A stretch of DNA of 64,000 nucleotides, from positions 1,798,001 to 1,862,000 of the forward strand of contig NVQB01000001.1 of assembly GCA_002319075.1 (NCBI GenBank), given 5' to 3'. A program made the position numbers and the translations under genes. The notes under the pieces are model-generated. The model saw only the letters and a list, made by a program, of their open reading frames with translations, did no database searches and had not been told where the DNA came from. Below are positions 17,425-26,778 of this stretch, in pieces. This DNA comes from Sphingobacteriaceae bacterium (lineage in GTDB: Bacteria; Bacteroidota; Bacteroidia; B-17B0; Aurantibacillaceae). Position 1 is the first letter of the stretch. Each line of letters begins with the position of its first letter.

Positions 17425-18104
17425 TTATTGAGTAAAGCGTTTGCGATTATTAAATCATGAGGTGAAGTAATTTTAATATTTTCTTCGTTACCTTCTACTA
17501 AATTTATTGTTTCTCCGGTGGATTCTAAAACGGTAGCGTCGTCTGTAAATGAAGGACTATACTCCTGTTTAAAGGCAGTCTGAATTTTTGAGTTTAAAAA
17601 ACATTGCGGTGTTTGAATAATTTTGTAGTCGTTCCTGTTTACAAAGTTATTTTGAGTACCACTCAGCTTTCTCATGCTTTCGTTTACAGAAACGCAGGGA
17701 ATTGCATTTCCTTTCAGAGCGGCTATCTGGTAACACTTTGTTATTGTCTGCACTGAAACTAACGGGCGCGCCGCATCATGAATTCCGACAATCACCTGAG
17801 GATCTTCGATTAAATCTAATCCATTTTTTACAGATTCAAAACGTGTGTTGCCTCCCAATGTTATTTGAATATCGGCTTTGCTTAAACCTGATTTTTCAAT
17901 CAGCTCTTTTAAATAGGTTTTAAAATCGTGGTGAACTGAAATAACGACTCGCATCGCGGAATTATATTCTAAAAAACGTTCGATAGTTTTTATAATAATT
18001 GCTTTACCACCAATCTCCAAAAACTGCTTGGGAAGATCGCTCTTCATACGACTTCCTACTCCTCCTGCTACTATGATTACGTATTGTTTCTGCACAAAAT
18101 TCAA
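17421..18104 (-). CDS. ispD: 2-C-methyl-D-erythritol 4-phosphate cytidylyltransferase
   Basis: A 227-residue enzyme of the non-mevalonate isoprenoid pathway, joining CTP and MEP to give CDP-ME. The nucleotide-binding start is AGGVGSRMKSDLPKQF; HDAARPLVS, NRNDYKIIQTPQCF and FTDDATVLE are the family motifs. The start used is TTG at 18104; a GTG three codons later at 18095 is an equal alternative. It is the first gene of an operon with the PolX-like, GH3 and 13508 genes, overlapping the next gene as ATGA. A terminator for the upstream gene lies 18-46 bp before it. Confidence 0.93.
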   Translation of the reverse strand: MNFVQKQYVIIVAGGVGSRMKSDLPKQFLEIGGKAIIIKTIERFLEYNSAMRVVISVHHDFKTYLKELIEKSGLSKADIQITLGGNTRFESVKNGLDLIEDPQVIVGIHDAARPLVSVQTITKCYQIAALKGNAIPCVSVNESMRKLSGTQNNFVNRNDYKIIQTPQCFLNSKIQTAFKQEYSPSFTDDATVLESTGETINLVEGNEENIKITSPHDLIIANALLNK

Positions 18105-18121
18105 ATTTCTAAATTAATAAA

Positions 18122-18150
18122 AAATCCCGATCAAAGTCTGACCGGGATTT
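18122..18150 (-). terminator. Rho-independent terminator of the peptide-binding protein gene
   Basis: AAATCCCG and CGGGATTT form an 8-bp stem around a 13-nt loop with two further possible pairs. On the minus strand it is followed by T-rich TTTTTTATT. It lies between the stop of the 18171 gene and the start of ispD, so it separates the two units. Confidence 0.8.
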
Positions 18151-18170
18151 AACAGCAATTGATAAGATTG

Positions 18171-19919
18171 CTACTTTTTTTTGGGAATGAGATAAGTGTA
18201 TGACATATCCATATAATTCATTGGGTTTTCAGGCAGATTTCTGACATTTTTTTGCTCGAGCCTGAAATTTTCATCGTAAAAAAGTGGCATGCAGGGCGCC
18301 TCGTCCAGAACAATCTGCTCTGCTTTTGAAAACAATTTATACCGCTTTGCCTTATCACCTTCTGAGCGGGCCATCACAAATAAAGAATCGAAAAGTTTAT
18401 TTTTAAACCGGCTAAAATTGATGTAAGACTTCTCCTGGTAATTTTGCGGAACGTGTTTTCCATAAAATAAAGTTAGGAACGATTCAGGATCAGGATAATC
18501 GGAAATCCATGCATAACGAAAGAAATCACTTTTACCGCTTTGAATATTTTCGATATGTTCGGGCCATGTTACCACATTCATATTTACGTTTACTCCCAGG
18601 TTTTCTTTCAGCATTTTCTGAACTACCAGCGCAACAAGAATATTTCTATCGCCCCCCCCACTGTTTAGTTCCAGATTAAACTCCGGCAAACCTTTGCCCT
18701 CAGGATATCCCGACAATTCCATAAGCTTTCTTGCAGAATCGGGATCATATTTATAGCCCTTTAAAGATTTGTAATCATAACCTTGTTTCTCAAACAGCTC
18801 GGTGTGCGGCACCATGCCGTAGTCTGCAGCGCGTCCTTCGCCTTTAATGGTATAATCTGCAATTTTTTGTCGATCGATAGCAAGATTAAATGCAAGGCGA
18901 ATTTCTTTTATCGAAAAGAAAGGATTTGTCTGGAGATTAAATCCGTAATAGTGTGTGCTTAATGCAGGTGAAGAATAAATATCAAAATCAATGGTTTTTT
19001 TTCCACTTTCCATTTCGCCAAAAATATCGTGAAACATTTCCACAGGGATGCGGTAGATCATATCGAAATTACCCCGTCTGAATTCCATTACCTCCGTTTT
19101 TTTATCTGGAACAAAGCTCCATTTAATTCCATCGAGGTAAGGAAGCCTGATGCCATTTTTATCTACCGCCCAGTAATCCGGATTTTTTTTCATGATCACA
19201 GCTTCTCCCTCTTTAAAAGTTTCTATGTAAAATGGTCCGGTACCCACGCATTTAGTGCGCATGTCATTTCCATATTTCGATACGGCTTCTTTTGGATAGA
19301 TATAACATCCTGGCATTGCTAGAATATTCAGAAAATTAGCATCGCCGTGAACTAAACGGATTTTAATAGTGGAGTCGTCTAACACGGTTATTCCACTAAA
19401 TGTTCTGACTTTACCAGATTGTGATTCTGCAAAAAAGTCATTCGCTCCCTCCACCCTATCTTTAAAGGTTACATCATACTCGCTGTTATTTACATTGCGC
19501 GAACACAAATTTTCAAAGCAATACTTTACATCACTGGCAACTACCAATCTTCCTAAGCCATCCTTAAAGCAGGGATCTTTGTGAAACTTAACGTCGCTAC
19601 GCAAATGAAAAGTATATTCCTTTAAATCCGGACTAATATCCCACGAGCGGGCAATAGCTGGAACTATATTAAGATCTGACTGATTATATTTCACAAGTCC
19701 TTCATAAACCTGCGAAGCGATATGGTAGCTTGAAATTTCGTTTATAGCTATGGGCATCAGGCTTTTTATTGCGTTTACCTCGTTTACCTTTAAAACGCCG
19801 CCTAAAAAAACGCCACCTTGTGCTCCTGAAGAAGATTTTGAACCTCCGTTTTTATCCCCGCCACATGAACATAAAACCAGGGTGATAATAATGATGCAGC
19901 TTGCTATACTATTTTTCAT
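18171..19919 (-). CDS. ABC transporter peptide-binding lipoprotein (SBP family 5)
   Basis: A 582-residue lipoprotein: MKNSIASCIIIITLVLCSCGG, lipobox LCSC at residues about 16-19. The body is a DppA/OppA-type binding protein, with ISSYHIASQVYEGLVKYNQ, IVPAIARSWDISPDLKEYTF, GTGPFYIETFKEGEAVIMKK and a late DYPDPESFL typical of the family. It would capture peptides or similar substrates in the periplasm. It stands alone between terminator and long upstream spacer; no permease genes are adjacent. A fused two-domain ATPase of the matching class lies far away at 46265-48058. Confidence 0.9.
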   Translation of the reverse strand: MKNSIASCIIIITLVLCSCGGDKNGGSKSSSGAQGGVFLGGVLKVNEVNAIKSLMPIAINEISSYHIASQVYEGLVKYNQSDLNIVPAIARSWDISPDLKEYTFHLRSDVKFHKDPCFKDGLGRLVVASDVKYCFENLCSRNVNNSEYDVTFKDRVEGANDFFAESQSGKVRTFSGITVLDDSTIKIRLVHGDANFLNILAMPGCYIYPKEAVSKYGNDMRTKCVGTGPFYIETFKEGEAVIMKKNPDYWAVDKNGIRLPYLDGIKWSFVPDKKTEVMEFRRGNFDMIYRIPVEMFHDIFGEMESGKKTIDFDIYSSPALSTHYYGFNLQTNPFFSIKEIRLAFNLAIDRQKIADYTIKGEGRAADYGMVPHTELFEKQGYDYKSLKGYKYDPDSARKLMELSGYPEGKGLPEFNLELNSGGGDRNILVALVVQKMLKENLGVNVNMNVVTWPEHIENIQSGKSDFFRYAWISDYPDPESFLTLFYGKHVPQNYQEKSYINFSRFKNKLFDSLFVMARSEGDKAKRYKLFSKAEQIVLDEAPCMPLFYDENFRLEQKNVRNLPENPMNYMDMSYTYLIPKKK

Positions 19920-20022
19920 GTGAATTTCGCTTAGTTAACACTCTAACAAATATGGTGCAACAAAGCGTTAAAACCTAGATAAAATAAACAATTTAGATGA
20001 AGCCCTAAAAACTATAGACTAC

Positions 20023-20784
20023 TTATTGTATTTCGAGGAGTACCGGACAATGATCGCTGTGCATAGCATCTGGTAAAATCACAGAGCGGGACAATCTTTC
20101 TTTCATACTTTCCGTACTCAGATTATAATCGATCCGCCAACCCAGATTCTTTCCCCGGGCACCTGCGCGATAACTCCACCAACTGTAGTGATGCGGATCC
20201 TGGTTAAAATGTCTGAAAGTATCTATGAAGCCCGAATTGATAAATTGCTCCATCCAATCGCGTTCTTCCGGCAAAAACCCGCTGGTGTTTGCATTCGACT
20301 TTGGATTATGAATATCTATAGCTTTATGACAAATATTAAAATCGCCACAAAGAATTAAATTTGGAATTTTAGTTTTTAAGTCTGCAATATAGCTGTTAAA
20401 ATCAGAGAGCCATTTCATTTTAAAAGCCTGACGAATGTCGCCACTACTGCCGCTTGGATGATAGACACTCATAACAGAAAAGTCTTCGAAATCTACTCGC
20501 AAAATACGACCTTCATCATCATATTCTTTAATGCCGCAGCCATAAACCACATTTACCGGTTGTCTTTTTGTAAAAATAGCGACGCCACTATATCCCTTTT
20601 TTTGAGCTGGATACCAATAATGGTTGTAACCAAGCTCTTCAAATTCGAAAACGCCCACTTGTTCAGGATTCGCCTTAATTTCCTGAAGGCATAAAATATC
20701 CGGATCGGTAGCACGCATCCAGTCAATAAGGCCTTTGCTCATAGCAGCTCTTATGCCATTAACGTTATAAGTAATAATTCTCAT
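20023..20784 (-). CDS. xth: Exodeoxyribonuclease III
   Basis: A 253-residue AP endonuclease/3'-exonuclease of base excision repair. MRIITYNVNGIRAA at the start, catalytic Glu in LCLQEIKA, YHPSG, CGDFNICH, and the C-terminal SDHCPVLLEI with the catalytic Asp-His are present. It begins 28 bp after the stop of the small HTH gene, so the two may be one unit. Confidence 0.94.
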   Translation of the reverse strand: MRIITYNVNGIRAAMSKGLIDWMRATDPDILCLQEIKANPEQVGVFEFEELGYNHYWYPAQKKGYSGVAIFTKRQPVNVVYGCGIKEYDDEGRILRVDFEDFSVMSVYHPSGSSGDIRQAFKMKWLSDFNSYIADLKTKIPNLILCGDFNICHKAIDIHNPKSNANTSGFLPEERDWMEQFINSGFIDTFRHFNQDPHHYSWWSYRAGARGKNLGWRIDYNLSTESMKERLSRSVILPDAMHSDHCPVLLEIQ

Positions 20785-20811
20785 AGGTAATTTAAGGCAC
20801 GAATTTACACC

Positions 20812-21201
20812 TTATTTTTTGCTGCGTTTTTTAGTGGGAACTTTTTTCTTCTTTGTTTCCACCAAAGCTATTATTTTCTTGAGATAGGCGATTTCAGTTT
20901 TTAAGGCCTGGTTTTGTTGAGCGAGGCTTTCGTGCTTTTTGCCATATTCGGCTTCCGGTTCACGTACATGAAAGCTTTTTACTCCTTCATAAGCGTATTC
21001 TTTTTGTGCGGAATAAAGCGAGAAAAAATCGCAATTTAAAACTTTGCCAATTTTATGAAGTAGGTCGGTATCTACGCTCTCCCTTTCAAAAATATCGTAA
21101 ACCACGTTTCTGCTCCTGCTAATTTTTTTAGCAAACACCGTAATTGCAAAATTCTGCCTATAAACCTCTTCTTTTATTTTTTTTCCAATGTGAATTCGCA
21201 T
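20812..21201 (-). CDS. Small HTH (XRE-like) regulator with C-terminal coiled coil
   Basis: I place the start at the ATG at 21201, giving 129 residues; a TTG two codons earlier lies inside the promoter box. Residues about 5-65 form a helix-turn-helix: VFAKKISRSRNVVYDIFERESVDTDLL matches the XRE pattern, read in two parts, followed by IGKVLNCDFFSLYS. Residues about 85-115 are a short coiled coil (SLAQQNQALKTEIAYLKKII) and the tail is Lys-rich (KKKKVPTKKRSKK). A DNA-binding regulator is inferred; the target is unknown. It is divergent from the 21332 gene and upstream of xth. Confidence 0.65.
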   Translation of the reverse strand: MRIHIGKKIKEEVYRQNFAITVFAKKISRSRNVVYDIFERESVDTDLLHKIGKVLNCDFFSLYSAQKEYAYEGVKSFHVREPEAEYGKKHESLAQQNQALKTEIAYLKKIIALVETKKKKVPTKKRSKK

Positions 21202-21204
21202 CCT

Positions 21205-21212
21205 CAAAGTTA
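21205..21212 (-). promoter_or_regulatory. -7 promoter box TAnnTTTG
   Basis: On the minus strand this reads TAACTTTG, an exact consensus match, ending 3 nt before the ATG at 21201. Transcription from it would begin at or inside the start codon region. Confidence 0.5.
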
Positions 21213-21280
21213 CGGCCAGTCGAAAAAAAGCGGTTATAAACTATGTATTAAATTATAGTGCATATTGTATCTTTTTATAG

Positions 21281-21288
21281 TACATTTG
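21281..21288 (+). promoter_or_regulatory. -7 promoter box TAnnTTTG before the 21332 gene
   Basis: TACATTTG matches the consensus exactly, 43 nt before the ATG at 21332. A TTG lies at 21265-21267, but only 13 nt upstream, shorter than the usual spacing. Confidence 0.35.
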
Positions 21289-21331
21289 ATCAACACCAGT
21301 ATTTCTGGAAATAAAACTTTAGTCCCAAACT

Positions 21332-21817
21332 ATGCCTTATATTTTGACAGAAGCACCACTTATAGCATGCGAAGACAAGGGTGTATACAGATCTTCAACC
21401 ACCATCTCATTAAAAAAAGAAATTTCTTCCCTGGCAGGAACCTTGTGCAAGTTTATTGTGCGGGCAAGAGATTGGAAAACAATTTCTGACACCGAACGTT
21501 ATGTAGAAGTGGCTGTCGATGAAATTTCCGGCAGTGTAGTTCAGCACGGTTTGGTAATTGCCTATTTTTTTGAATCAGAAAGAACCGTTTCTCTTCCATT
21601 TACTTTTTACCAGTCCAAACGCGCACTATCTTTCCAACCTTCTTATGAAGCTGGCCGTGTTTTTATAACTATCCTTGGAAATTTTATTTTAAATCCGCAA
21701 ATCGAGTATACATTCAGAATACTTGTAGTGAATAGTAGGGCCCTAAAACAACGAAAAAAAACGAATTGGTGTAATTTTGAACAGGCTATTAAAGTGCTGA
21801 ATCTAATAAAGCAATAA
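21332..21817 (+). CDS. Hypothetical protein
   Basis: A 161-residue protein with no signal peptide and no motif I recognise. It opens MPYILTEAPLIACEDKG, has VEVAVDEISGSVVQHGLVIAYF in the middle and a basic C-terminal part (SRALKQRKKTNW). Alternation of hydrophobic and polar residues suggests mixed alpha/beta. It faces away from the HTH regulator and converges with the 21821 gene, 3 bp apart. An alternative frame at 21265-21489 overlaps it but has poorer composition. Confidence 0.55.
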   Translation: MPYILTEAPLIACEDKGVYRSSTTISLKKEISSLAGTLCKFIVRARDWKTISDTERYVEVAVDEISGSVVQHGLVIAYFFESERTVSLPFTFYQSKRALSFQPSYEAGRVFITILGNFILNPQIEYTFRILVVNSRALKQRKKTNWCNFEQAIKVLNLIKQ

Positions 21818-21820
21818 ATA

Positions 21821-23686
21821 TTAATCTTTAATAAGCTTTACGGTTTCTGCATGGCCTGCATTTTTAATTTTAATGTAATATATTCCGGCAGAATAACCAC
21901 TTATGTCTATTGAAGAAAAGCTTTGCTGGATTTTTTGAGACTGTAAAAGCTGACCAACAGCATTATAAACTTCTATAGTAAAGTTATTGCCTGAGCTTAG
22001 AGAAATTTGAACCACTCCATGTGTAGGATTGGGATAAATTTTTGCTAAGGCCATTTCCTTGCCCTGTTCATTAAGACCTGTGCACGCACTAACAAGAACA
22101 GAAACCACCTCTGAATTTTGACAACCAAACGCGTTCGTTCCGGTTACTGTGTAAGTAACATTAACCATTGGATTTATAGAAATGCTATTGCTTGTTGAAC
22201 CATTCGACCACAAATAAGCAGATGCTCCACCTGCTGTAAAAATAACCGATTCATTTTTACAAATCGCGCTGCGTGAAGCAAGTGCAGTAACTTCCGGCAA
22301 TGCGTTAACCGTTAAAGAACTGACCACAGGTTCAGAAATACATCCGTTGCCGCCGTTACCAATTACTGTATAAGAATATTCTCCAGTTAATGTGGGTGTG
22401 ACTGATAGAAAATTCCCATTTACACCTATTACAGTGTAGCTGGTGGCAGTACTCTGGGCATTAATATTAAAGAAATCTCCGAGGCAGATAGCTCCATTAT
22501 TCACGATAACTGTAGGTGTTGGTTTAACCTGAACGGCAACCGTTCCGTTTTTATATGACTGACAGCCAAACGAGTTTGTTCCGCTAACCGAATAAATTGT
22601 TGAGACTATGGGAGCATCTGTAAAAGTTGGCAAGCCAGTAAGATTTGCAGGTTGTATGGTATAAGACAAAGCTCCGGATGTATTTAGAGTGACTGTTTTG
22701 CCGGAACATATGATAGCGGGAGTTACACTAATATTTACCGTTGGAGAAGGATTTACATAAATATTAAGCGTTGAAGGAGCGGAAGTACCACAGGTATAGG
22801 TAGCGGTTAAAGAAAGGGCGCCGGTGCTACCCGCAAAAGCAGCGAAGGTACTCGACGAACTTGCACCGGCCCAGCCGGAAGGAAAAGACCAGTTATACGA
22901 AGTTATTGATGGGTTAAATGCTGCCTGGTAAAAATCGCTCGCACCCTGGCAGATGAGTGTACTCCCAGCAATAATAGAAGGCGGAGCCGGAGTAAAAGGA
23001 GAAAATTGATACGCGCTGTTAGTTCCGGACCAGGCAGCGAAATTACGACCTGGTGGCGTCGCACTTAAAGTACCTGTGGTATTTTCGATGCCCTGCGTAC
23101 CATAGTAAGGACTTATTGGAATGTTTGCCGTGTGTATTTCGATGATGTTGGTTGTTTCATTTAAAACTATCTGTCCACTATTATAGAGGGGTAAAGGTGG
23201 AACATTGTTTATGGCATCGTACCAAATGGGAACATTGGTGTAGGTGAGAATAAATTGTCTGTTAGGGTAGCTACCAACCGTTGTGTATGAAATTGAACCT
23301 CCTGCCGAGACATCGAAATCATTCATCTGCAAAGCTACCAATCCATTTGGAGTTGCAGCAGTAGGAAAACTCTGCGGTGGATGCGAATACGCGGGGCTTC
23401 CAAACCCGAGTGGCACACCATAATCAAATTGCAAAAATCCATTGGTACAAACAATCACATCTGCGTAAGTACCACAGTAAAAGTCAAAATTAAACCCTAT
23501 CGGAACTGACACGGTGCCGTCATCTGCAGTGGGTGCAAAAAAAGAATTCAGGGTGTAGCCATCATTAGCAAAAAGTGAATAACTGATAGGCGAAACATTG
23601 TAGGCTGAACAAGTAGCAACACATTGCGAACGACCCAAACCTATAAGAAAAAACTGTAAGAATACTGCTAGAAGAATTTTTTTCAT
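21821..23686 (-). CDS. Secreted Ig-rich protein with T9SS type A sorting domain
   Basis: A 621-residue protein with signal peptide MKKILLAVFLQFFLIGLGRSQ. Residues about 40-240 resemble a nidogen-like/large beta domain (VPIGFNFDFYCGTYADVIV, GGSISYTTVGSYPNRQFILT, IPISPYYGTQGIEN). Residues about 310-540 are Ig-like repeats with paired PTVNISVTP / AICSGKTV, AICLGDFF and AICKNESV openings and NSFGCQ / NAFGCQ endings. The C-terminal 75 residues are a T9SS type A domain: KIYPNPTHGVVQISL, YNAVGQLLQ, SAGIYYIKI, ending VKLIKD. A cell-surface or released protein is inferred. Confidence 0.85.
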   Translation of the reverse strand: MKKILLAVFLQFFLIGLGRSQCVATCSAYNVSPISYSLFANDGYTLNSFFAPTADDGTVSVPIGFNFDFYCGTYADVIVCTNGFLQFDYGVPLGFGSPAYSHPPQSFPTAATPNGLVALQMNDFDVSAGGSISYTTVGSYPNRQFILTYTNVPIWYDAINNVPPLPLYNSGQIVLNETTNIIEIHTANIPISPYYGTQGIENTTGTLSATPPGRNFAAWSGTNSAYQFSPFTPAPPSIIAGSTLICQGASDFYQAAFNPSITSYNWSFPSGWAGASSSSTFAAFAGSTGALSLTATYTCGTSAPSTLNIYVNPSPTVNISVTPAIICSGKTVTLNTSGALSYTIQPANLTGLPTFTDAPIVSTIYSVSGTNSFGCQSYKNGTVAVQVKPTPTVIVNNGAICLGDFFNINAQSTATSYTVIGVNGNFLSVTPTLTGEYSYTVIGNGGNGCISEPVVSSLTVNALPEVTALASRSAICKNESVIFTAGGASAYLWSNGSTSNSISINPMVNVTYTVTGTNAFGCQNSEVVSVLVSACTGLNEQGKEMALAKIYPNPTHGVVQISLSSGNNFTIEVYNAVGQLLQSQKIQQSFSSIDISGYSAGIYYIKIKNAGHAETVKLIKD

Positions 23687-23765
23687 TACCGAACACTCAT
23701 CTGTTACAGATAAATTTACTAAAAAAACAACCTCTGTTTACATTTAAGGAAGCGCGGGGCAAAAA

Positions 23766-23791
23766 AAATCCCCGACCAGGGCCGGGGATTT
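23766..23791 (-). terminator. Rho-independent terminator of hppA
   Basis: AAATCCCCG and CGGGGATTT form a 9-bp stem around an 8-nt loop, and the minus strand continues in a run of T. It lies 24 bp after the stop of the pyrophosphatase gene. Confidence 0.88.
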
Positions 23792-23814
23792 AACATTTTA
23801 AGTAGTTGTTTTTA

Positions 23815-26562
23815 TTATTGAGCTTGTGCAGCTTCCAATGTTACTTCGATTTTTACATTTTCAGAAGCTCCACCACCACTAATACCAAAATCGTTGCGAT
23901 TGATGGTTGTTTCGCCATTAAAACCAATTACATTCGCTTTAACCTCTTCACCTTTGGCATTCCAGGTACTACCCGGAGTTGATCCTACATAATTAAATTT
24001 AAGATCCACATCTTTGGTAACACCTTTTAAAGTTAATTTTCCATGTGCTGTGTAAGCAAATTCGCCACCTTCATTTTTCACGATATCATTTGCTTCAAAA
24101 ACAGCTTTTGGATTTTTTGCAACATCAAAATAATCGGCTTTATCTTTTAAGTGTCCATCACGCATAGTATTTTGAGTAGTTAAAGAAGCCATGTCCATGC
24201 GGATATAAATCTTAGCGCCTTGCGGGGCGTCAAAATGAACACTACCGCTGTCTACGCTAATAGTTCCGCGTGTATCACTAATAACGTGTTTTACACTGAA
24301 CGCAACTGAAGAGTGAGCTCCATCAACACCATAAACACCTTTTAAATCAGCAATATCAGCATTCGCTGCAGCAGCAGCTGTACTATCCGTTGCAACTACA
24401 ACGTTTTGCGTGTCGCTACCTACTTTGTTATCAGTACCAGTCATAGCAATGTAAGGCGCGATAACTAAAGAAACGATACTCATTAATTTGATCAGGATAT
24501 TCATAGATGGTCCGGAAGTATCTTTGAAAGGATCACCCACAGTATCACCTGTTACAGAAGCTTTGTGCGGCTCCGATTTTTTGTAGAACATTTCTCCATT
24601 AATAAGAACGCCTTTTTCAAAAGATTTTTTTGCATTGTCCCATGCACCACCGGCGTTACTTTGAAAGATTCCCATTAACACACCCGACACGGTAACACCT
24701 GCTAACAAGCCACCTAAAACTTCTGGTCCGAATACAAAACCAACGAGAACCGGTGTAATTAAAGCAATTGCACCTGGCATCATCATTTCGCGGATAGAAG
24801 CTTTTGTAGAAATAGCAACACATTTTTCGTATTCTGGTTTTGCTTTGTACTCCATAATTCCCGGAATTTCACGGAATTGACGACGTACCTCCTGAACCAT
24901 GTCCATAGCCGCTTTACCAACCGCCTGAATACACAATGCTGAGAAAATAAAAGGAATCATTCCTCCCACAAATAAGCCTGCCAATACAGGAGCTTTGTAA
25001 ATATCGATAGCATCAATACCTGCAATACCAACAAAGGCTGCGAATAAAGCCAACGAGGTTAAGGCTGCAGAAGCAATCGCAAATCCTTTTCCTGTAGCCG
25101 CCGTAGTATTTCCTACCGCATCTAAATTATCGGTACGTTCACGCACTTCAGGAGGTAGTTGGCTCATTTCTGCAATACCACCGGCGTTGTCAGCGATAGG
25201 ACCGAATGCGTCAATAGCTAATTGCATTGCTGTTGTAGCCATCATACCAGCCGCCGCGATAGCCACACCATATAAGCCAGCGCAGTAGTATGAACCCATA
25301 ATACCCGCAGCTAAAGTTAAGATCGGAATAACTGTAGACTTCATACCTACTGATAAACCACCGATAATGTTAGTAGCGTGACCTGTAGAAGATTGTTGAA
25401 TAATAGACATTACCGGAGGTTTTCCCATTGCAGTGTAATATTCCGTAACAATACTCATTATAGCACCAACAACCGTTCCTACCACAATTGCTCCAAAAAC
25501 GTTGATACTTGAAAATTCATACCCACGCAACATTAGTTTTTCAGGTAACATCCACATCACAATAAAATAAGAAGCTACAACTGTTAGAAGCATAGAAGCC
25601 CAGTTACCCATGTTTAAAGCGTTCTGAACATTTGATTTTTCATCTTTAATAGTAACGAACCAGGTTCCAACGATAGAGAAAAGAATTCCTAAACCGCAAA
25701 TAACCATTGGTAACAAGATTGGTGACATACCACCAAAATTATCTTTCACAATAATCTCTTGTCCTAATACCATAGTAGCAAGAATTGTAGCCACATAAGA
25801 ACCAAATAAGTCGGCTCCCATTCCTGCAACGTCACCCACGTTGTCACCTACGTTATCGGCAATAGTAGCAGGATTACGAACGTCATCCTCAGGAATTCCT
25901 GCCTCAACCTTACCTACTAAATCCGCTCCAACGTCAGCAGCTTTAGTATAAATACCGCCACCAACACGGGCAAATAACGCGATAGATTCAGCTCCTAAAG
26001 AAAAACCAGTTAACACTTCAATAGCTGTCTTCATGTGAAGCACATCTACTACACCGTCGCCGCCAATAACATTAAATGCTTTTAAGAAAACTATAAATAA
26101 ACCTCCAAGACCTAAAACTGCTAAACCTGCAACACCGAGACCCATAACAGTTCCACCAGTGAAGGAAACTTTTAAAGCTTGTTTTAAGCTTGTACGAGCT
26201 GCCTGTGTGGTACGAACATTAGCTTTAGTAGCCACTTTCATACCAATGTATCCTGCAGTGGCAGAAAACACGGCGCCAATAATAAAAGAAATTGATATGA
26301 TCCAGCTGGAGTGGATGGCTATGCCATTCACCTCATGTACTGTTCCTGAATAGGCTAATAACGCCGCTGCAAATACAACGAAAATGCTTAATACTTTCCA
26401 TTCTGCTTTTAAGAAGGCCATTGCTCCATCGGCAATATAACCGGCAAGCTCCTGCATGTTCTTATCACCTGCATCTTGTTTACTTACCCAGGCAGATTTA
26501 ATTGCCATCACTATTAATCCAACAATCCCCAGAAGCGGGACTAAATAAATAACATTATTCAT
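23815..26562 (-). CDS. hppA: Membrane-bound ion-pumping pyrophosphatase fused to a YceI domain
   Basis: A 915-residue protein in one open frame. Residues 1 to about 705 are a membrane pyrophosphatase (16 helices expected) that couples pyrophosphate hydrolysis to H+ or Na+ export: [20 protein letters not shown] in the middle, [25 protein letters not shown], and [17 protein letters not shown] near the end. The Ala in GNTTAAT points to the K+-dependent class. After the last helix ([16 protein letters not shown]) comes an Ala/Thr linker (about 706-740), then about 175 residues of YceI-type beta-barrel: [55 protein letters not shown]. The C-terminus of such pumps faces outward, so the YceI part would sit in the periplasm. 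The fusion is unusual to my knowledge. Confidence 0.93.
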   Translation of the reverse strand: MNNVIYLVPLLGIVGLIVMAIKSAWVSKQDAGDKNMQELAGYIADGAMAFLKAEWKVLSIFVVFAAALLAYSGTVHEVNGIAIHSSWIISISFIIGAVFSATAGYIGMKVATKANVRTTQAARTSLKQALKVSFTGGTVMGLGVAGLAVLGLGGLFIVFLKAFNVIGGDGVVDVLHMKTAIEVLTGFSLGAESIALFARVGGGIYTKAADVGADLVGKVEAGIPEDDVRNPATIADNVGDNVGDVAGMGADLFGSYVATILATMVLGQEIIVKDNFGGMSPILLPMVICGLGILFSIVGTWFVTIKDEKSNVQNALNMGNWASMLLTVVASYFIVMWMLPEKLMLRGYEFSSINVFGAIVVGTVVGAIMSIVTEYYTAMGKPPVMSIIQQSSTGHATNIIGGLSVGMKSTVIPILTLAAGIMGSYYCAGLYGVAIAAAGMMATTAMQLAIDAFGPIADNAGGIAEMSQLPPEVRERTDNLDAVGNTTAATGKGFAIASAALTSLALFAAFVGIAGIDAIDIYKAPVLAGLFVGGMIPFIFSALCIQAVGKAAMDMVQEVRRQFREIPGIMEYKAKPEYEKCVAISTKASIREMMMPGAIALITPVLVGFVFGPEVLGGLLAGVTVSGVLMGIFQSNAGGAWDNAKKSFEKGVLINGEMFYKKSEPHKASVTGDTVGDPFKDTSGPSMNILIKLMSIVSLVIAPYIAMTGTDNKVGSDTQNVVVATDSTAAAAANADIADLKGVYGVDGAHSSVAFSVKHVISDTRGTISVDSGSVHFDAPQGAKIYIRMDMASLTTQNTMRDGHLKDKADYFDVAKNPKAVFEANDIVKNEGGEFAYTAHGKLTLKGVTKDVDLKFNYVGSTPGSTWNAKGEEVKANVIGFNGETTINRNDFGISGGGASENVKIEVTLEAAQAQ

Positions 26563-26582
26563 AATTTTTGTTTATAAGGGCG

Positions 26583-26590
26583 CAAAAATA
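26583..26590 (-). promoter_or_regulatory. -7 promoter box of hppA
   Basis: Minus-strand TATTTTTG, an exact TAnnTTTG, 20 nt before the hppA ATG. Here the leader would be about 15 nt, unlike the start-proximal boxes elsewhere. Confidence 0.4.
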
Positions 26591-26778
26591 GGGAATTTGT
26601 TGGAAATAAAAAATTATATAAAAGCTTGATAATCAGTTTATCATAAAAAAATCAGCGAATTTATGCCCTGAATTTGGCGAGGCTATTTTACTCCCAATTT
26701 TTAAATACGGAAAAAACTCACCGCCATTTGACAGAAAATATTTATCACCTTTTTTGCTATCTTTAATTCAGGTCAATT

